In this document: positions 8,061 to 17,617 of the stretch, in pieces | Layout: every line of letters starts with the position of its first letter | Position numbering within the stretch: position 1 is the first letter of the stretch | Source of the DNA: Acidovorax sp. Leaf191 | Lineage (GTDB): Bacteria; Pseudomonadota; Gammaproteobacteria; Burkholderiales; Burkholderiaceae_C | NCBI RefSeq assembly: GCF_001424425.1 | Contig: NZ_LMPT01000005.1 | Coordinates: 1-64,000 of the forward strand | Length of the DNA stretch: 64,000 nucleotides | Direction of reading: 5' to 3' | Position numbers and translations under genes: made by a program | The notes under the pieces: generated by a model | Database searches by the model: none | What the model was told of the DNA's origin: nothing | What the model saw: only the letters and a program-made list of their open reading frames with translations

Positions 8061-8639
8061 ATGCGCATGACCCAGAACGCCATTTCACGGCGCACGATCC
8101 TGAAGACAGCCCCTCTTGTCTCGCTTGCGGGGGTTTCGCTGTCCGGCTGCGGTGTGGTGAACACGCTCAATCGCCCGACGGAAGCGCCCACCGCAGTGCC
8201 GCCCGCCATCATCGAAATCATCGCGGAGCGCAGCCTGAACCCCGATGTGGACGGCATGCCCAAGCCGGTCTTGCTGCGCATCTATGAACTGCGCACGCCG
8301 GTGACCTTCGAGCGCTCCAGCTTCTTCGATCTGCTGGACAAGGACGAGAGCCAGCTCGGAGGGGATTTCGTGCGGCGCGAGGAGATCCTGATCGCCCCGG
8401 GCGAGCGCCGCATCATCGAGCGCAAGGGAAACCCCGATGTGCGCGCCTTCGGCTTCTTTGCCAGCTACAGAGACCTGGAGCGCAGCACGTGGCGCGCCTC
8501 TGTGGATGCACCGAACTCGGTGGAAATGCGCCGCCGCTGGTGGGGCCTGGGAGAAACAGAGCGGCTCAAGCCCGTTCACTACCTCGTCACGGTTTCGCGG
8601 GAAGCCATTCGGGTGCAGCATCAAATAACTTCAAGGTAG
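8061..8639 (+). CDS. tssJ: TssJ, T6SS outer-membrane lipoprotein
   Basis: A 192-residue lipoprotein of the TssJ (VasD/Lip) family. TssJ anchors the TssL-TssM complex to the outer membrane. Family features include PVLLRIYELRTPVTFERSSFFDL and the late VTVSREAIRVQ strand. The signal peptide is unusual: it contains a twin-arginine-like SRRTILK motif before the hydrophobic core and ends in the lipobox LSGC, so export may be Tat-dependent. ATG at 8061 is chosen over upstream starts inside pppA because AAGGA lies a suitable distance before it and the signal peptide then begins correctly. Confidence 0.9.
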   Translation: MRMTQNAISRRTILKTAPLVSLAGVSLSGCGVVNTLNRPTEAPTAVPPAIIEIIAERSLNPDVDGMPKPVLLRIYELRTPVTFERSSFFDLLDKDESQLGGDFVRREEILIAPGERRIIERKGNPDVRAFGFFASYRDLERSTWRASVDAPNSVEMRRRWWGLGETERLKPVHYLVTVSREAIRVQHQITSR

Positions 8640-8643
8640 AACC

Positions 8644-9978
8644 ATGGTTTGGCAACGCAAGGTGGTGTGGGCCGAGGGCATGTTCCTGCGCCCCCAGCAC
8701 TTTCAGCAGCAAGAGCGGTACGTCGATTTTCTGGTGCAGGGGCGCACACTCCCCGCACAGCCGTTCTACTGGGGATTCTCCGAACTCACGCTGGACACCC
8801 AGATGCTGGCACTGGGAAAGATCGCCGTCATATCGGCGCACGGCGTGCTGCCGGACGGCACACCGTTCCGTATCCCGCAGGTGGACGATGCCCCGGCGCC
8901 GCTGGATGTGGGCAAGGACACCAAGGACACCCTGGTGCACCTGTCCCTGCCGATGCGCCGCCGCAGCGGTGCGGAAGTCACGCTGGGCGAAGGGGACCTG
9001 GGGATGACGCGCTATCAGGCGCAGGTGCTGGAAGTCGCCGACGTCAATGACGTGGGCGCGCAACCCGCCGAAGTGCAGCTGGGCATTGCCCGCTTCAGCC
9101 TGCGCGCATCGCAGGACCTGTCCGACGGATGGGTCTCCCTGCCCGTCGCCCATGTGGTCGAGCGCAAGTCCGACGGCTCGGCACTTCTGGACAAGACCTT
9201 CATCCCCACGGTGGTGAACAACTCCGAGACCTCGCCGCTTTTCGCCTTCTGCCGGGAGCTGCATGGACTGCTGCGCCAACGGGGCGCTGCGCTCGAAGAG
9301 CGGCTGATCCAGCCGGGCCGCGGCGGCGTGGGCGAGGTCGGTGATTTCCTGATGCTGCAGTTCATCAACCGCTGGGAGCCCGCGGTGGAGCACTGGGTGC
9401 GGGTTCGCACCATCCATCCCGAGCGGCTTTTCGATGACCTTCTGAAGATGGCGGGAGAACTGGCCACCTTCACCCGCGAGCAACGGCGGCCCGCGCCCTT
9501 GCCGGCCTACGACCACGACGACCTGCGCAGCTGCTTTCCACCGCTGATGCTGGAGCTGCGGCGCGGCTTGTCTTCGGTGCTGGAACAAAACGCGATCCAG
9601 ATCGAACTGCAAGAGCGGCAGTACGGCGTGCGCGTGGCGCTCATCCCGTCCACCGAGCTGCTCACCACGTGCGACTTCGTGCTCGCTGTGCATGCGCAGA
9701 CCACGGTGGAATTCCTGCGCACCCACTTTCCGACCCAGACCAAACTGGGCCCGGTCGAGAAGATCCGGGACCTCGTCAACCTGCACCTTCCGGGCGTCGT
9801 CCTGCGGTCGCTGTCCGTCGCACCGCGCGAGATCCCCTACCACGCCGGGTATTCGTATTTCGAGGTCGACACCACCCACGACCTATGGCGCCAGTTGAAC
9901 AGCTCCGGCGGCCTGGCCATGCATGTCTCTGGCGAGTTCCCGGAGCTCCAGCTGGAGTTCTGGGCCATCCGCAGATAA
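8644..9978 (+). CDS. tssK: TssK, T6SS baseplate-to-membrane adaptor
   Basis: A 444-residue TssK (ImpJ/VasE) protein. The family N-terminus WQRKVVWAEGMFLRPQHFQQ is unmistakable, followed by the WGFSELTLD segment and a C-terminal domain ending ELQLEFWAIRR. TssK trimers connect the TssF-G-E baseplate wedge to the TssJLM membrane complex. Length is typical. It follows tssJ by four bases and precedes tssL by nine, consistent with co-transcription. Confidence 0.97.
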   Translation: MVWQRKVVWAEGMFLRPQHFQQQERYVDFLVQGRTLPAQPFYWGFSELTLDTQMLALGKIAVISAHGVLPDGTPFRIPQVDDAPAPLDVGKDTKDTLVHLSLPMRRRSGAEVTLGEGDLGMTRYQAQVLEVADVNDVGAQPAEVQLGIARFSLRASQDLSDGWVSLPVAHVVERKSDGSALLDKTFIPTVVNNSETSPLFAFCRELHGLLRQRGAALEERLIQPGRGGVGEVGDFLMLQFINRWEPAVEHWVRVRTIHPERLFDDLLKMAGELATFTREQRRPAPLPAYDHDDLRSCFPPLMLELRRGLSSVLEQNAIQIELQERQYGVRVALIPSTELLTTCDFVLAVHAQTTVEFLRTHFPTQTKLGPVEKIRDLVNLHLPGVVLRSLSVAPREIPYHAGYSYFEVDTTHDLWRQLNSSGGLAMHVSGEFPELQLEFWAIRR

Positions 9979-9987
9979 CAACAACCC

Positions 9988-11331
9988 ATGACGATGCAAA
10001 TGACGGACAACGTCTTCGCCTTCAGCGCCAGCGACCACACCGCGCCGGTCGATCCAGGCCTGCTGGACACGTCCATGCCCGCGCCTTCCGCCAACGCCGC
10101 GCCCCGCACCAGCCTGCCCGATGTGGTGAGCGGTGGCAACCCGCTGGTCGCTTCGGCCAACGTGCTGCTCAATCTGATTCCGCAGATTCGGGCGATGGCC
10201 TCCAACGCAGACCCTGAAGGTTTTCAGCGCCTGCTGCTCACGAACATCCGCGAGTTCGAGCGCAGTGCCGGCGTGGCCGGGGTTCCGATAGAAACCGTGA
10301 TCGGCGCCAGGTACTGCCTGTGCACGGTGGTGGACGAAGCCGCTGCGCAAACCCCCTGGGGTGGCTCGGGCGTCTGGCCCAAGTTCAGCCTGCTCGTGGC
10401 GCTGCACAACGAAACGTGGGGTGGTGAGAAGTTCTTCCAGCTGCTGGCCAAGCTGGTGCAGACACCCCACCAGCACATCGACCTCATCGAGCTGATGTAC
10501 TTTTGCCTGATGCTCGGCTTTGAAGGCCGCTACCGGGTGATCGAGAACGGCCGCAGCCAGCTGGAGACACTCAAGGCGCGCCTGCTTGCACTGATCGAAA
10601 GCACGCGCGGCGACCGCAGTGGCGCGCTGTCGATCCACTGGAAAGGCGAAGAGCGCAAAGCGGCGCCCCCCTGGACGATGGTGCCGCTGTGGGTGGCAAC
10701 TGCCCTGGCGCTGCTGCTGGCCTTCGCCCTCTTCCTGTGGTTCAGCTACCGGCTTGCCGCACAGTCGGACGACCTGTTTGCCACCATCAACGCCATCCGG
10801 TTCCCCAAGGCCATCGCGGCGGTGGCCACCGTGGACAAGCCCCGGCTGCGCCAGTTCCTCGAACCCGAAATCCGGGAAGGCCTCGTCGAGGTGATCGACC
10901 AGGCGGACCGCAGCACCATCATTCTTCGGGGCGACGGGCTTTTCGACCTCGGCTCCAATGTGGTCAAGCCCCGCTACGTCCAGGTGATCGAGCGCATCGC
11001 GACCGCGCTGAACGAAGTGCCCGGGAAGGTGGTGGTCAATGGCTACACCGACAACTCGCCCATCCGCACGGCCCGCTACCCGTCCAACTGGCACCTGTCC
11101 CAGGACCGCGCCAAGTCGGTGTCCGACATGCTGCTGCGCACGGTGCGCGACGGCCAGCGCGTGCACGCAGAGGGCCGCGGAGAAGCGGACCCGGTCGCGC
11201 CCAACACCACCAGTGAAGGCAAGGCGAGAAACCGGCGCGTGGAAATCGTCCTGCTGGTAGCGCCCCAGGTGCGCGACAACGAATTGCAGCTCAGCGGCAA
11301 TGCCCCCCGCACCGAAGGCATCAGGAAATGA
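9988..11331 (+). CDS. tssL: TssL with C-terminal OmpA domain (DotU/IcmH family)
   Basis: A 447-residue inner-membrane protein. The cytoplasmic DotU-like domain spans about residues 50-215 (GARYCLCTVVDEAAAQTPWG is the family signature). One transmembrane segment lies at about 229-252 (LWVATALALLLAFALFLWFS). The periplasmic C-terminus holds an OmpA-like peptidoglycan-binding domain (VVVNGYTDNSPI, then WHLSQDRAKSV, and the late NRRVEIVL), making this the extended TssL form. Its stop overlaps the tssM start by four bases. Confidence 0.96.
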   Translation: MTMQMTDNVFAFSASDHTAPVDPGLLDTSMPAPSANAAPRTSLPDVVSGGNPLVASANVLLNLIPQIRAMASNADPEGFQRLLLTNIREFERSAGVAGVPIETVIGARYCLCTVVDEAAAQTPWGGSGVWPKFSLLVALHNETWGGEKFFQLLAKLVQTPHQHIDLIELMYFCLMLGFEGRYRVIENGRSQLETLKARLLALIESTRGDRSGALSIHWKGEERKAAPPWTMVPLWVATALALLLAFALFLWFSYRLAAQSDDLFATINAIRFPKAIAAVATVDKPRLRQFLEPEIREGLVEVIDQADRSTIILRGDGLFDLGSNVVKPRYVQVIERIATALNEVPGKVVVNGYTDNSPIRTARYPSNWHLSQDRAKSVSDMLLRTVRDGQRVHAEGRGEADPVAPNTTSEGKARNRRVEIVLLVAPQVRDNELQLSGNAPRTEGIRK

Positions 11332-14300
11332 GCATGCTGAGAAATATGGCAGCCCTGCTGTTCAACCGTTACACCCTGGCCTTCATCGGCCTGGTCCTGC
11401 TGAGCCTGGTGATCTGGTTCATCGGTCCCCTTGTCTACATCAAGCCCTATCAACCGCTGGAGAGTGAGAGCGTCCGCTGGGCGCTGATCGCCGCGCTGTT
11501 TGCCATCTGGTTCATCAAGCTCCTGTTCCACTGGTGGCGCGCCAAGCGGATGAACGACAAGCTCATGGGGCAGCTTGCGCGGCTCACCGCGGGCCGCGAT
11601 GCCCCCGATCAGCTGACGCCGGGCCAGGAGGAAGTGGTCGAGCTGGAGGGGCGGTTCAAGGAAGCTGTCGAAGTCCTGTCCAAGACACGGTTCGGCGCGA
11701 CGGAAAGCGGGCTCTTCGGCCGCTTCACCAAGCGCTACGTGTACCAGCTGCCGTGGTACCTGATCATCGGCTCGCCAGGTTCGGGCAAGACCACCGCGCT
11801 GGTCAATTCCGGGCTGGACTTTCCGCTGGCCGAGCAATTCGGCAAAGGCTCCATCCGGGGTGTCGGCGGCACGCGCAACTGCGACTGGTGGTTCACCGAC
11901 CAGGCCGTGCTGCTCGACACCGCGGGCCGCTACACCACGCAAGAGAGCGATGCCGTGCAGGACAGGGCCGCATGGTCCGGCTTCCTGCAGTTGCTCAAGC
12001 GATTCCGGGGGCGGCAGCCCATCAATGGCGTGATCGTCACCCTGAGCGTGCAGGAGCTGTTGAGCAGCACGGAGGCGGAACGCGCCCGGCTGGCCAAGAC
12101 CATCGGCACGCGCCTGGGCGAGCTGTGCGACGAACTCGCCATCAAGTTCCCCGTCTACGTCCTGATCACCAAGGCCGACCTGCTGGCAGGCTTCAACGAG
12201 TTCTTCGGCCAGATGACCCGCGACGAACGCTCGCAGGTCTGGGGATTCACGCAGAAGTACCAGGAGAACGCGCCGTCGACCGATCCGACCGCGCAGTTCA
12301 CGGCGGAGTTCGATGCGCTGGTGGCGCAGATCAACCGCTTGCTGCCCCAGCGTTTGCTGGCAGAGCCGGATCTTGCACGCCGCGGGCTGATCTACGCCCT
12401 GCCTCAGCAGTTCGTGGGCCTGCGGGAGGTCGTGAACCAGACCTTGCAGGAGGCGTTCTCGTCGTCCCGCTTCAAGGAAAAGCCGCTGTTTCGGGGCGTG
12501 TACTTCACCAGCGGCACCCAGGAAGGCATGCCGTTCGACCGCGTGCTGTCGGCCCTCAAGCGGCGCTTCTCCATCGCCAGCCAAGTCAAGCCCGGCGCGG
12601 GCCAGCAAGGCAAGAGTTTCTTCATCGAGACGCTCTTCAAGGGCGTGATGTTCAACGAGGCGGGCCTGACGGGGCGCAACGCGAAGAAGGAGCGGCAGCT
12701 CAGGTTGCTGCAGGCTGGTGGCTTGATCGGCCTGGCACTCGCACTGAGCGGCGCGGCCTTGGCGTGGAGCATCAGCAACCAGAACAACCTGGCCTACCTG
12801 GATGAGGTCAAGGCGAGCGCCGCCACCCTGCGCCAGGCCGTGGAAGAGGCCAAGACGGGCGACCCGGAAAACCTGGTGGCGCTGCTGCCCTTGCTCGACC
12901 ACGCTGAATCGCTGGCCGCCAGCGAGCGGTACACGGGCTCACCTCCCGTGAGCTGGCGCTGGGGCCTGCTGCAGGTACCCAAGGTGGAGACCGCCGCCGA
13001 CACGACCTACCTGCGGCTTCTGGAAGATGCATGGCTGCCTGGAATCGTTCGGCAACTGCGGCGTTCGCTGCAGCAGACCTCGACCAACAATCCCGAGGCC
13101 AGCTACGAGGCGCTGAAGGCCTACCTCATGATCCACGACGCCGACCGCTTCGACGCGCGCACCGTGAAGGCATGGATCCGCCACGAATGGGACGCGAGCC
13201 TGACGCCCCAGCTGGTGCAGGCGGGTGTCGGTGACAGGCTGTCGCACCATCTGGATCGCTTGATGGACGAACGCATCGTGCTGTCGCCCACCCCGATCGA
13301 CACGGCGCTGGTGGCCGAAGTCCGGCAGCGCCTGGCGCAGATGTCGCCCGCCCAGCGGGCCTACAGCCGGCTCAAGCAACTGCTGACGACGGGCAACAAC
13401 CTGCCCGCCGACTTCAGCGTCGTGCGCGCCAGTGGCCCCGAAGCACCTCAGGTGTTCAGCCGCCGCAGCGGAAGGCCGCTCACGCAGGGCATATCCGGGC
13501 TCTTCACCTACGACGGATACCACGGCGTCTTCCTGCACGAGCTTCCCAAGGTGACCACCCTCCTGTCCAAGGAGGAAGGCTGGGTGCTGGGGCAAGCCGA
13601 CGGCAAACGCAGCACCACCCAGGAAGTGCTGACAGGACAGGTGGCCAACGAGGTGAAACGGCTGTACCTCATGGAGTACGCCAAGCTGTGGGAGGACTAC
13701 CTGGCCGATGTCCGCCCCACCCGCATCGGTTCGCTCGACCAGGCCGGTGAACAGGCGCGCCTGTATTCCTCGGCCAATTCGAGCCTGGAGCAATTCATTC
13801 GCGCAGTAGCCAAAGAGACCACGCTGGCGCGTCGCCCTGATGCGGATGCCGACAGCGGTGCCAGCACCAGCAGCTGGCTGGGTGAAAAACTCAACCGCAT
13901 CCGGGAAGAGCAGCGGCAGCTCAGCCGACTGACCGGCAAACAGGTCAACGTGGGCGGTCTCACGCCCAGCGGAACGCTCGAAGCGGACATCGTGGATTTC
14001 CGATTCCGCGAATACCGGCGCCTGGCGACCAGCAATGGATCGGGTCCGTCGCCCCTGACGCAAAGCCTGCAGGTGCTGAACGAAGCCTCGGCCGTGATTG
14101 CATCCGCGCGGCAGCAGGTGAAATCCGGCGGCACGATTCCGCCGACGCTGTCCTCGACACTGGAGCGGGTGCGCGCCGAAGCCAAACGCCTGCCTCCACC
14201 GCTGAACCTCATGTACACGGACCTGGCCGAAGCGACATCCACCATGGTGGGACGCGACGTTCGCAGCACCATCGGCGGCAACCTGAATGCCACCATCGGC

Positions 14301-14966
14301 GACTTCTGCCGCCGCGCGATCCTCGGCAGGTATCCATTCACCCGCAGTGCGGGGCGCGACGTCACCGCGGACGACTTCGCCAAGCTGTTCGCAGTCGGTG
14401 GCGTGATGGACGAGTTCTTCCGCAGCAACCTGCAGCCCATGGTCGATATTTCAGCCAACACCTGGACCTTCAAGCAAGGGGTGGACGGAACGCCGGTGGG
14501 GGGATCCGCATCGCTCGCATCGTTCCAGAAGGCTGCGACGATCCGCGACGTCTACTTCCGCGCGGGCGGCAAGGCGCCGGGCATCCGCCTGGACATCAAG
14601 CCCATCGAGATGGACGCGAACATTTCCCAGATGGTGCTGGATGTGGACGGCGATGTGCTCCGCTACCAACACGGCCCGCAAATTCCCAAGTCGATGAACT
14701 GGCCTGGAACGCGGGGCACGGGCCAGGTGAGGCTACAGATCACCAGCGCTACCGGCGAAAACTCGGGGCTGGTCACGGAAGGCCCCTGGGCGCTGCACAG
14801 GCTGTTCGACCGGGCACAGATCCTTCCGGGCAATGCGCCGGAGAAGTTCACGGCCGTCTTCAATGTGGACGGTCGCAGGGTCCGGTTCGAGGTCACGACC
14901 AGCAGCGTCTTCAACCCGTTCCGGCTCAAGGCGATGGAAGAGTTCGAATGTCCGAGCAACCTGTAG
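11328..14966 (+). CDS. tssM: TssM (IcmF family), T6SS membrane-complex core protein
   Basis: A 1212-residue IcmF/VasK protein. Two transmembrane helices lie near residues 15-36 and 48-67, and a third near 460-482, leaving a large periplasmic C-terminus. The cytoplasmic loop carries a full Walker A motif GSPGSGKT (148-155), followed by VLLDTAGRY with the Walker B aspartate, so it should bind nucleotide. TssM spans the envelope and contacts TssJ with its C-terminal beta domain. Length is usual. The ATGA overlap with tssL indicates translational coupling. Confidence 0.97.
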   Translation: MSMLRNMAALLFNRYTLAFIGLVLLSLVIWFIGPLVYIKPYQPLESESVRWALIAALFAIWFIKLLFHWWRAKRMNDKLMGQLARLTAGRDAPDQLTPGQEEVVELEGRFKEAVEVLSKTRFGATESGLFGRFTKRYVYQLPWYLIIGSPGSGKTTALVNSGLDFPLAEQFGKGSIRGVGGTRNCDWWFTDQAVLLDTAGRYTTQESDAVQDRAAWSGFLQLLKRFRGRQPINGVIVTLSVQELLSSTEAERARLAKTIGTRLGELCDELAIKFPVYVLITKADLLAGFNEFFGQMTRDERSQVWGFTQKYQENAPSTDPTAQFTAEFDALVAQINRLLPQRLLAEPDLARRGLIYALPQQFVGLREVVNQTLQEAFSSSRFKEKPLFRGVYFTSGTQEGMPFDRVLSALKRRFSIASQVKPGAGQQGKSFFIETLFKGVMFNEAGLTGRNAKKERQLRLLQAGGLIGLALALSGAALAWSISNQNNLAYLDEVKASAATLRQAVEEAKTGDPENLVALLPLLDHAESLAASERYTGSPPVSWRWGLLQVPKVETAADTTYLRLLEDAWLPGIVRQLRRSLQQTSTNNPEASYEALKAYLMIHDADRFDARTVKAWIRHEWDASLTPQLVQAGVGDRLSHHLDRLMDERIVLSPTPIDTALVAEVRQRLAQMSPAQRAYSRLKQLLTTGNNLPADFSVVRASGPEAPQVFSRRSGRPLTQGISGLFTYDGYHGVFLHELPKVTTLLSKEEGWVLGQADGKRSTTQEVLTGQVANEVKRLYLMEYAKLWEDYLADVRPTRIGSLDQAGEQARLYSSANSSLEQFIRAVAKETTLARRPDADADSGASTSSWLGEKLNRIREEQRQLSRLTGKQVNVGGLTPSGTLEADIVDFRFREYRRLATSNGSGPSPLTQSLQVLNEASAVIASARQQVKSGGTIPPTLSSTLERVRAEAKRLPPPLNLMYTDLAEATSTMVGRDVRSTIGGNLNATIGDFCRRAILGRYPFTRSAGRDVTADDFAKLFAVGGVMDEFFRSNLQPMVDISANTWTFKQGVDGTPVGGSASLASFQKAATIRDVYFRAGGKAPGIRLDIKPIEMDANISQMVLDVDGDVLRYQHGPQIPKSMNWPGTRGTGQVRLQITSATGENSGLVTEGPWALHRLFDRAQILPGNAPEKFTAVFNVDGRRVRFEVTTSSVFNPFRLKAMEEFECPSNL

Positions 14967-14983
14967 GCATGGAGGTCCGCGGC

Positions 14984-15691
14984 ATGCAGGCGCAGTCGTC
15001 CGTCGCCTGGTACGGAAAGCTGCCGAGCCTCGGCGACTTCGCGGGCCGCCGCATGTCGCACGCGCTCACCACCGAGTGGGACACCTGGCTTCGCGCGGGC
15101 ATGGACGAGCTGCGCCGCACGGACGACACCGGCTGGCCGGACACCTTCGTGAATGCGCCCCTGTGGTTTTTCATCGCCCGTGTCGCCGCGTCGGGCTCGC
15201 CGGTGATCGGGGCCCTGGCCCCGAGCATGGACCGTGTGGGCCGCTACTACCCGCTCACCGTGATGGCCACTGCGCCCCGGGCCGGCTGCGCGTTGGCAGA
15301 CGATGCAGCGGTCAAGGCCTTCCTGGCCGGCGCCCGTGCGGCCATTGTGGACGCCCGGCGCCGAACGCTGTCGGTCGACGAACTGGACAGGCGCGTCAAC
15401 CAGCTGCCCAGCCCGTTTGAGGCCGGCCCGGCCGTGGAACGCGAACCCTCGCTCATCCACGACATCCTGTCGGACCTGAGCGAAGCCTCTCGCGCCCACC
15501 AATCCGTGGCGAACGAGCAGCAGGCTGAAAACGTTCTGCTCCCTGCGGGAGACTGGAGAATGCGCGCCGCGAATCTTCGGGAGCAAAGTCTCTGGTGGGT
15601 CTCTCCCACCATCCGCGTGGGCTACCAGGAACTGCTGCACGAAGGCGCTTGCGACCGGTGGCTCTTCACGCAACTGTTCGCCAGAACCTGA
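14984..15691 (+). CDS. tagF: TagF, T6SS-associated regulatory protein
   Basis: A 235-residue TagF-family protein (ImpM-like). The signature WYGKLPSLGDFAGRR near the N-terminus and the later PLWFFIARVAASGSPVIGALAPSMDRVGRYYPL are typical. In Pseudomonas, TagF represses T6SS post-translationally, in parallel with the phosphorylation pathway. ATG at 14984 is chosen because GGAGG lies eight bases upstream; ATG at 14948, inside the end of tssM and with GGAAGAG before it, would add 12 residues and is a real alternative. It is the next gene after tssM in the operon. Confidence 0.88.
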   Translation: MQAQSSVAWYGKLPSLGDFAGRRMSHALTTEWDTWLRAGMDELRRTDDTGWPDTFVNAPLWFFIARVAASGSPVIGALAPSMDRVGRYYPLTVMATAPRAGCALADDAAVKAFLAGARAAIVDARRRTLSVDELDRRVNQLPSPFEAGPAVEREPSLIHDILSDLSEASRAHQSVANEQQAENVLLPAGDWRMRAANLREQSLWWVSPTIRVGYQELLHEGACDRWLFTQLFART

Positions 15692-15735
15692 CCCGCCCGC
15701 CGATCAGCGGCTCGCCCTTCCCACAAGAATCCACC

Positions 15736-16737
15736 ATGACCGACATCGACGAACTCCTGAGCGAAGCTCCGTCCAGCCCTCCCTGCGGCCCTGAAATGAC
15801 CTACGCGGCGGAGTTTCTGGCGCTGGAGCAACTGGCGCGCGGAAAGATCGAACAGCAGTACGGCGACACCATCATCCCGGCGGAGGACCCTGACTGGCAG
15901 GCGGTGGAGAACAGCGCCCTGCAACTGCTGCGGCAAAGCAAGGACATGCGCATCGCCGGCCTGCTGTGCAGATCGTGGACCAATACGGAGGGATTCGTGG
16001 GGCTGGCACGCGGGCTGAGCCTCATGAGCGCCCTGCTCGAGAACTACTGGGATCTCATCCATCCACTGCCGGAAGACGACGACTATTTCATGCGGATGAA
16101 TGCCGTCGCCATGCTCAATGATGTGACCGGCTTGCTGCGGGAACTGAGGCAAACCGAGTTCCTGGCCTCCAACTTCGGCAGTTTCACGGTGCGCGACGCG
16201 GAGGCGCTGGCGCGCGGCCAGCGTGCGGAGTCGAACGCCCAGCTCACCGTCGAGCAGCTGCGGCTGGGCATGGGCAGTGCACTGGAGCAAGGCTACCCGC
16301 TGCTGCTGGCAGTGCCCCGGGCGAAGGAAGGCCTGGAAAAGCTCACCCGGATCTGCGCCGACAAGCTGCCCCACCACCAGCAGCCCGACCTCGGAAACAT
16401 CCAGTCCCTGGTGTCGCTGCTCAATGCCCTGCTGCCCAAAGGAGAGAAGGTCGCCGAAGCCGCGGCTGCGGGCCAGGCCCCCGATGCGGCGACGGTGACC
16501 ATCCAACCGCCGGCCGCAGGACTGGAAATCAGGACCCGGGACGACGCCATCAAGCAGCTGGTCAAGATCGCCGAGTTCCTCGAATCCACGGAACCCACCA
16601 ATCCGGCCTCCCTCCTCATTCGCCGGTCCGCGAAGCTGATGGGCATGAGCTTCATCGACATCCTGCGCGAGCTCGCCCCCCAGAGTCTTCAGCAGATCGA
16701 AGTGATCACCGGGGTGCAGCCCGACCACCCCTCCTGA
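15736..16737 (+). CDS. tssA: TssA, T6SS cap/baseplate-associated protein
   Basis: A 333-residue protein with the ImpA N-terminal domain. The start MTDIDELLSEAPSSPPCGPE contains the family's PCGP motif, followed by WQAVENSALQLLRQSKDMRI and the YWDLIHPLPEDDDYFMRMNA signature. TssA starts assembly of the baseplate and sheath and coordinates tail elongation. This is a short-form TssA. The ATG at 15736 replaces a much longer upstream frame that would lie inside tagF. It is the last gene before a 305-base gap, so it may close the first T6SS operon. Confidence 0.93.
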   Translation: MTDIDELLSEAPSSPPCGPEMTYAAEFLALEQLARGKIEQQYGDTIIPAEDPDWQAVENSALQLLRQSKDMRIAGLLCRSWTNTEGFVGLARGLSLMSALLENYWDLIHPLPEDDDYFMRMNAVAMLNDVTGLLRELRQTEFLASNFGSFTVRDAEALARGQRAESNAQLTVEQLRLGMGSALEQGYPLLLAVPRAKEGLEKLTRICADKLPHHQQPDLGNIQSLVSLLNALLPKGEKVAEAAAAGQAPDAATVTIQPPAAGLEIRTRDDAIKQLVKIAEFLESTEPTNPASLLIRRSAKLMGMSFIDILRELAPQSLQQIEVITGVQPDHPS

Positions 16738-17042
16738 AGAACGAACTGTAACAGTCACTTCATAGGCAGATTGGATACTGAAGCACCGAAGTGACATAGC
16801 TTTTGGGCGCGCCAAACAGGCATGGAATCGTGCTTTGTTCCGCCGCCGAAGAGAGATTCTGCGCAGCAGGTGTCACTTGTTCATGCTCCGGACGCGGTGG
16901 TCGGAGCATGGCACCCAGGAACGATTCGTTGCGGCGACCACAAACCGTAGCGAATTCACACAACTTTGTAAGCATTTGAACCAAATGGCCGTCCTAGCGC
17001 TGGCCACGGGTTTATCGGCCAGCCAACTTGAGAGAGGTAAGC
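16738..17042. other. Intergenic region upstream of tssB
   Basis: About 305 bases without a gene between tssA and tssB. It contains a perfect inverted repeat (16882-16910, listed separately) and more AT-rich sequence just before tssB. It probably carries a second promoter for the sheath/baseplate operon. No clear -35/-10 pair was identified by eye. Confidence 0.5.
16882..16910. promoter_or_regulatory. 9-bp inverted repeat CATGCTCCG ... CGGAGCATG
   Basis: Arms 16882-16890 and 16902-16910 are perfect reverse complements with an 11-base centre. The spacing (20 bases centre to centre) places both arms on the same face of the helix, as expected for a dimeric regulator, about 130 bases before the tssB start. 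It has no T-run, so it does not look like a terminator for tssA. Confidence 0.5.
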
Positions 17043-17591
17043 ATGTCAATCACCAAAGTGGGAAAAAGCGGACAGAAGTTCATCGCCAGAAACCGCGCGC
17101 CGCGTGTGCAGATCGAGTACGACGTGGAAATCTACGGTTCGGAAAAGAAGGTGCATATCCCGTTCGTGATGGGCGTGATGGCCGACCTCTCCGGCAAGCC
17201 GCTGGAGAACCTGCCCGAGATCGCTGACCGCAAGTTCCTGGACATCGACATCGACAACTTCGATGCCCGCATGAAGTCCATCAAGCCCCGCGCGTCGTTC
17301 CTGGTGCCCAACACGCTCACCGGCGAAGGCTACCTGAGCGTGGACCTGACCTTTGAGAGCATGGACGACTTCTCGCCGGCGGCGGTCGCCCGCAACATCG
17401 GCCCGCTCAACACCCTGCTGGAAGCACGCACCCAGCTGCATAACCTGCTTTCCTACATGGATGGCAAGCAAGGCGCCGAAGAACTCATCCGCAAGGTGCT
17501 GCAGGACCCCGCATTGCTCAAGTCACTGGCTGCCAGTGCCAAACCCGCCACTGAGCCCGCCCAGGGCCCAGTTCAAAACGACGCCGCCTGA
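17043..17591 (+). CDS. tssB: TssB, small sheath subunit
   Basis: A 182-residue TssB (VipA/ImpB) protein. N-terminal KSGQKFIARNRAPRVQIEYD and the central PLENLPEIADRKFLDIDIDN are family hallmarks, as is the C-terminal LRARTQL-like segment LLEARTQLHNLLSYMDGK. TssB pairs with TssC to build the contractile sheath. ATG at 17043 has GAGAGAGG ending six bases upstream. The distal C-terminus (KPATEPAQGPVQ) is a short unstructured tail. It lies 26 bases before tssC. Confidence 0.97.
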   Translation: MSITKVGKSGQKFIARNRAPRVQIEYDVEIYGSEKKVHIPFVMGVMADLSGKPLENLPEIADRKFLDIDIDNFDARMKSIKPRASFLVPNTLTGEGYLSVDLTFESMDDFSPAAVARNIGPLNTLLEARTQLHNLLSYMDGKQGAEELIRKVLQDPALLKSLAASAKPATEPAQGPVQNDAA

Positions 17592-17617
17592 GGCGCCACA
17601 GCGAACGGAGATTACCC

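Noticed and set aside
16738-17042. Sigma-54 promoter before tssB (TGGCAC at 16909-16914)
   Set aside because: The -24-like TGGCAC is present, but no TTGC element follows at the required spacing.
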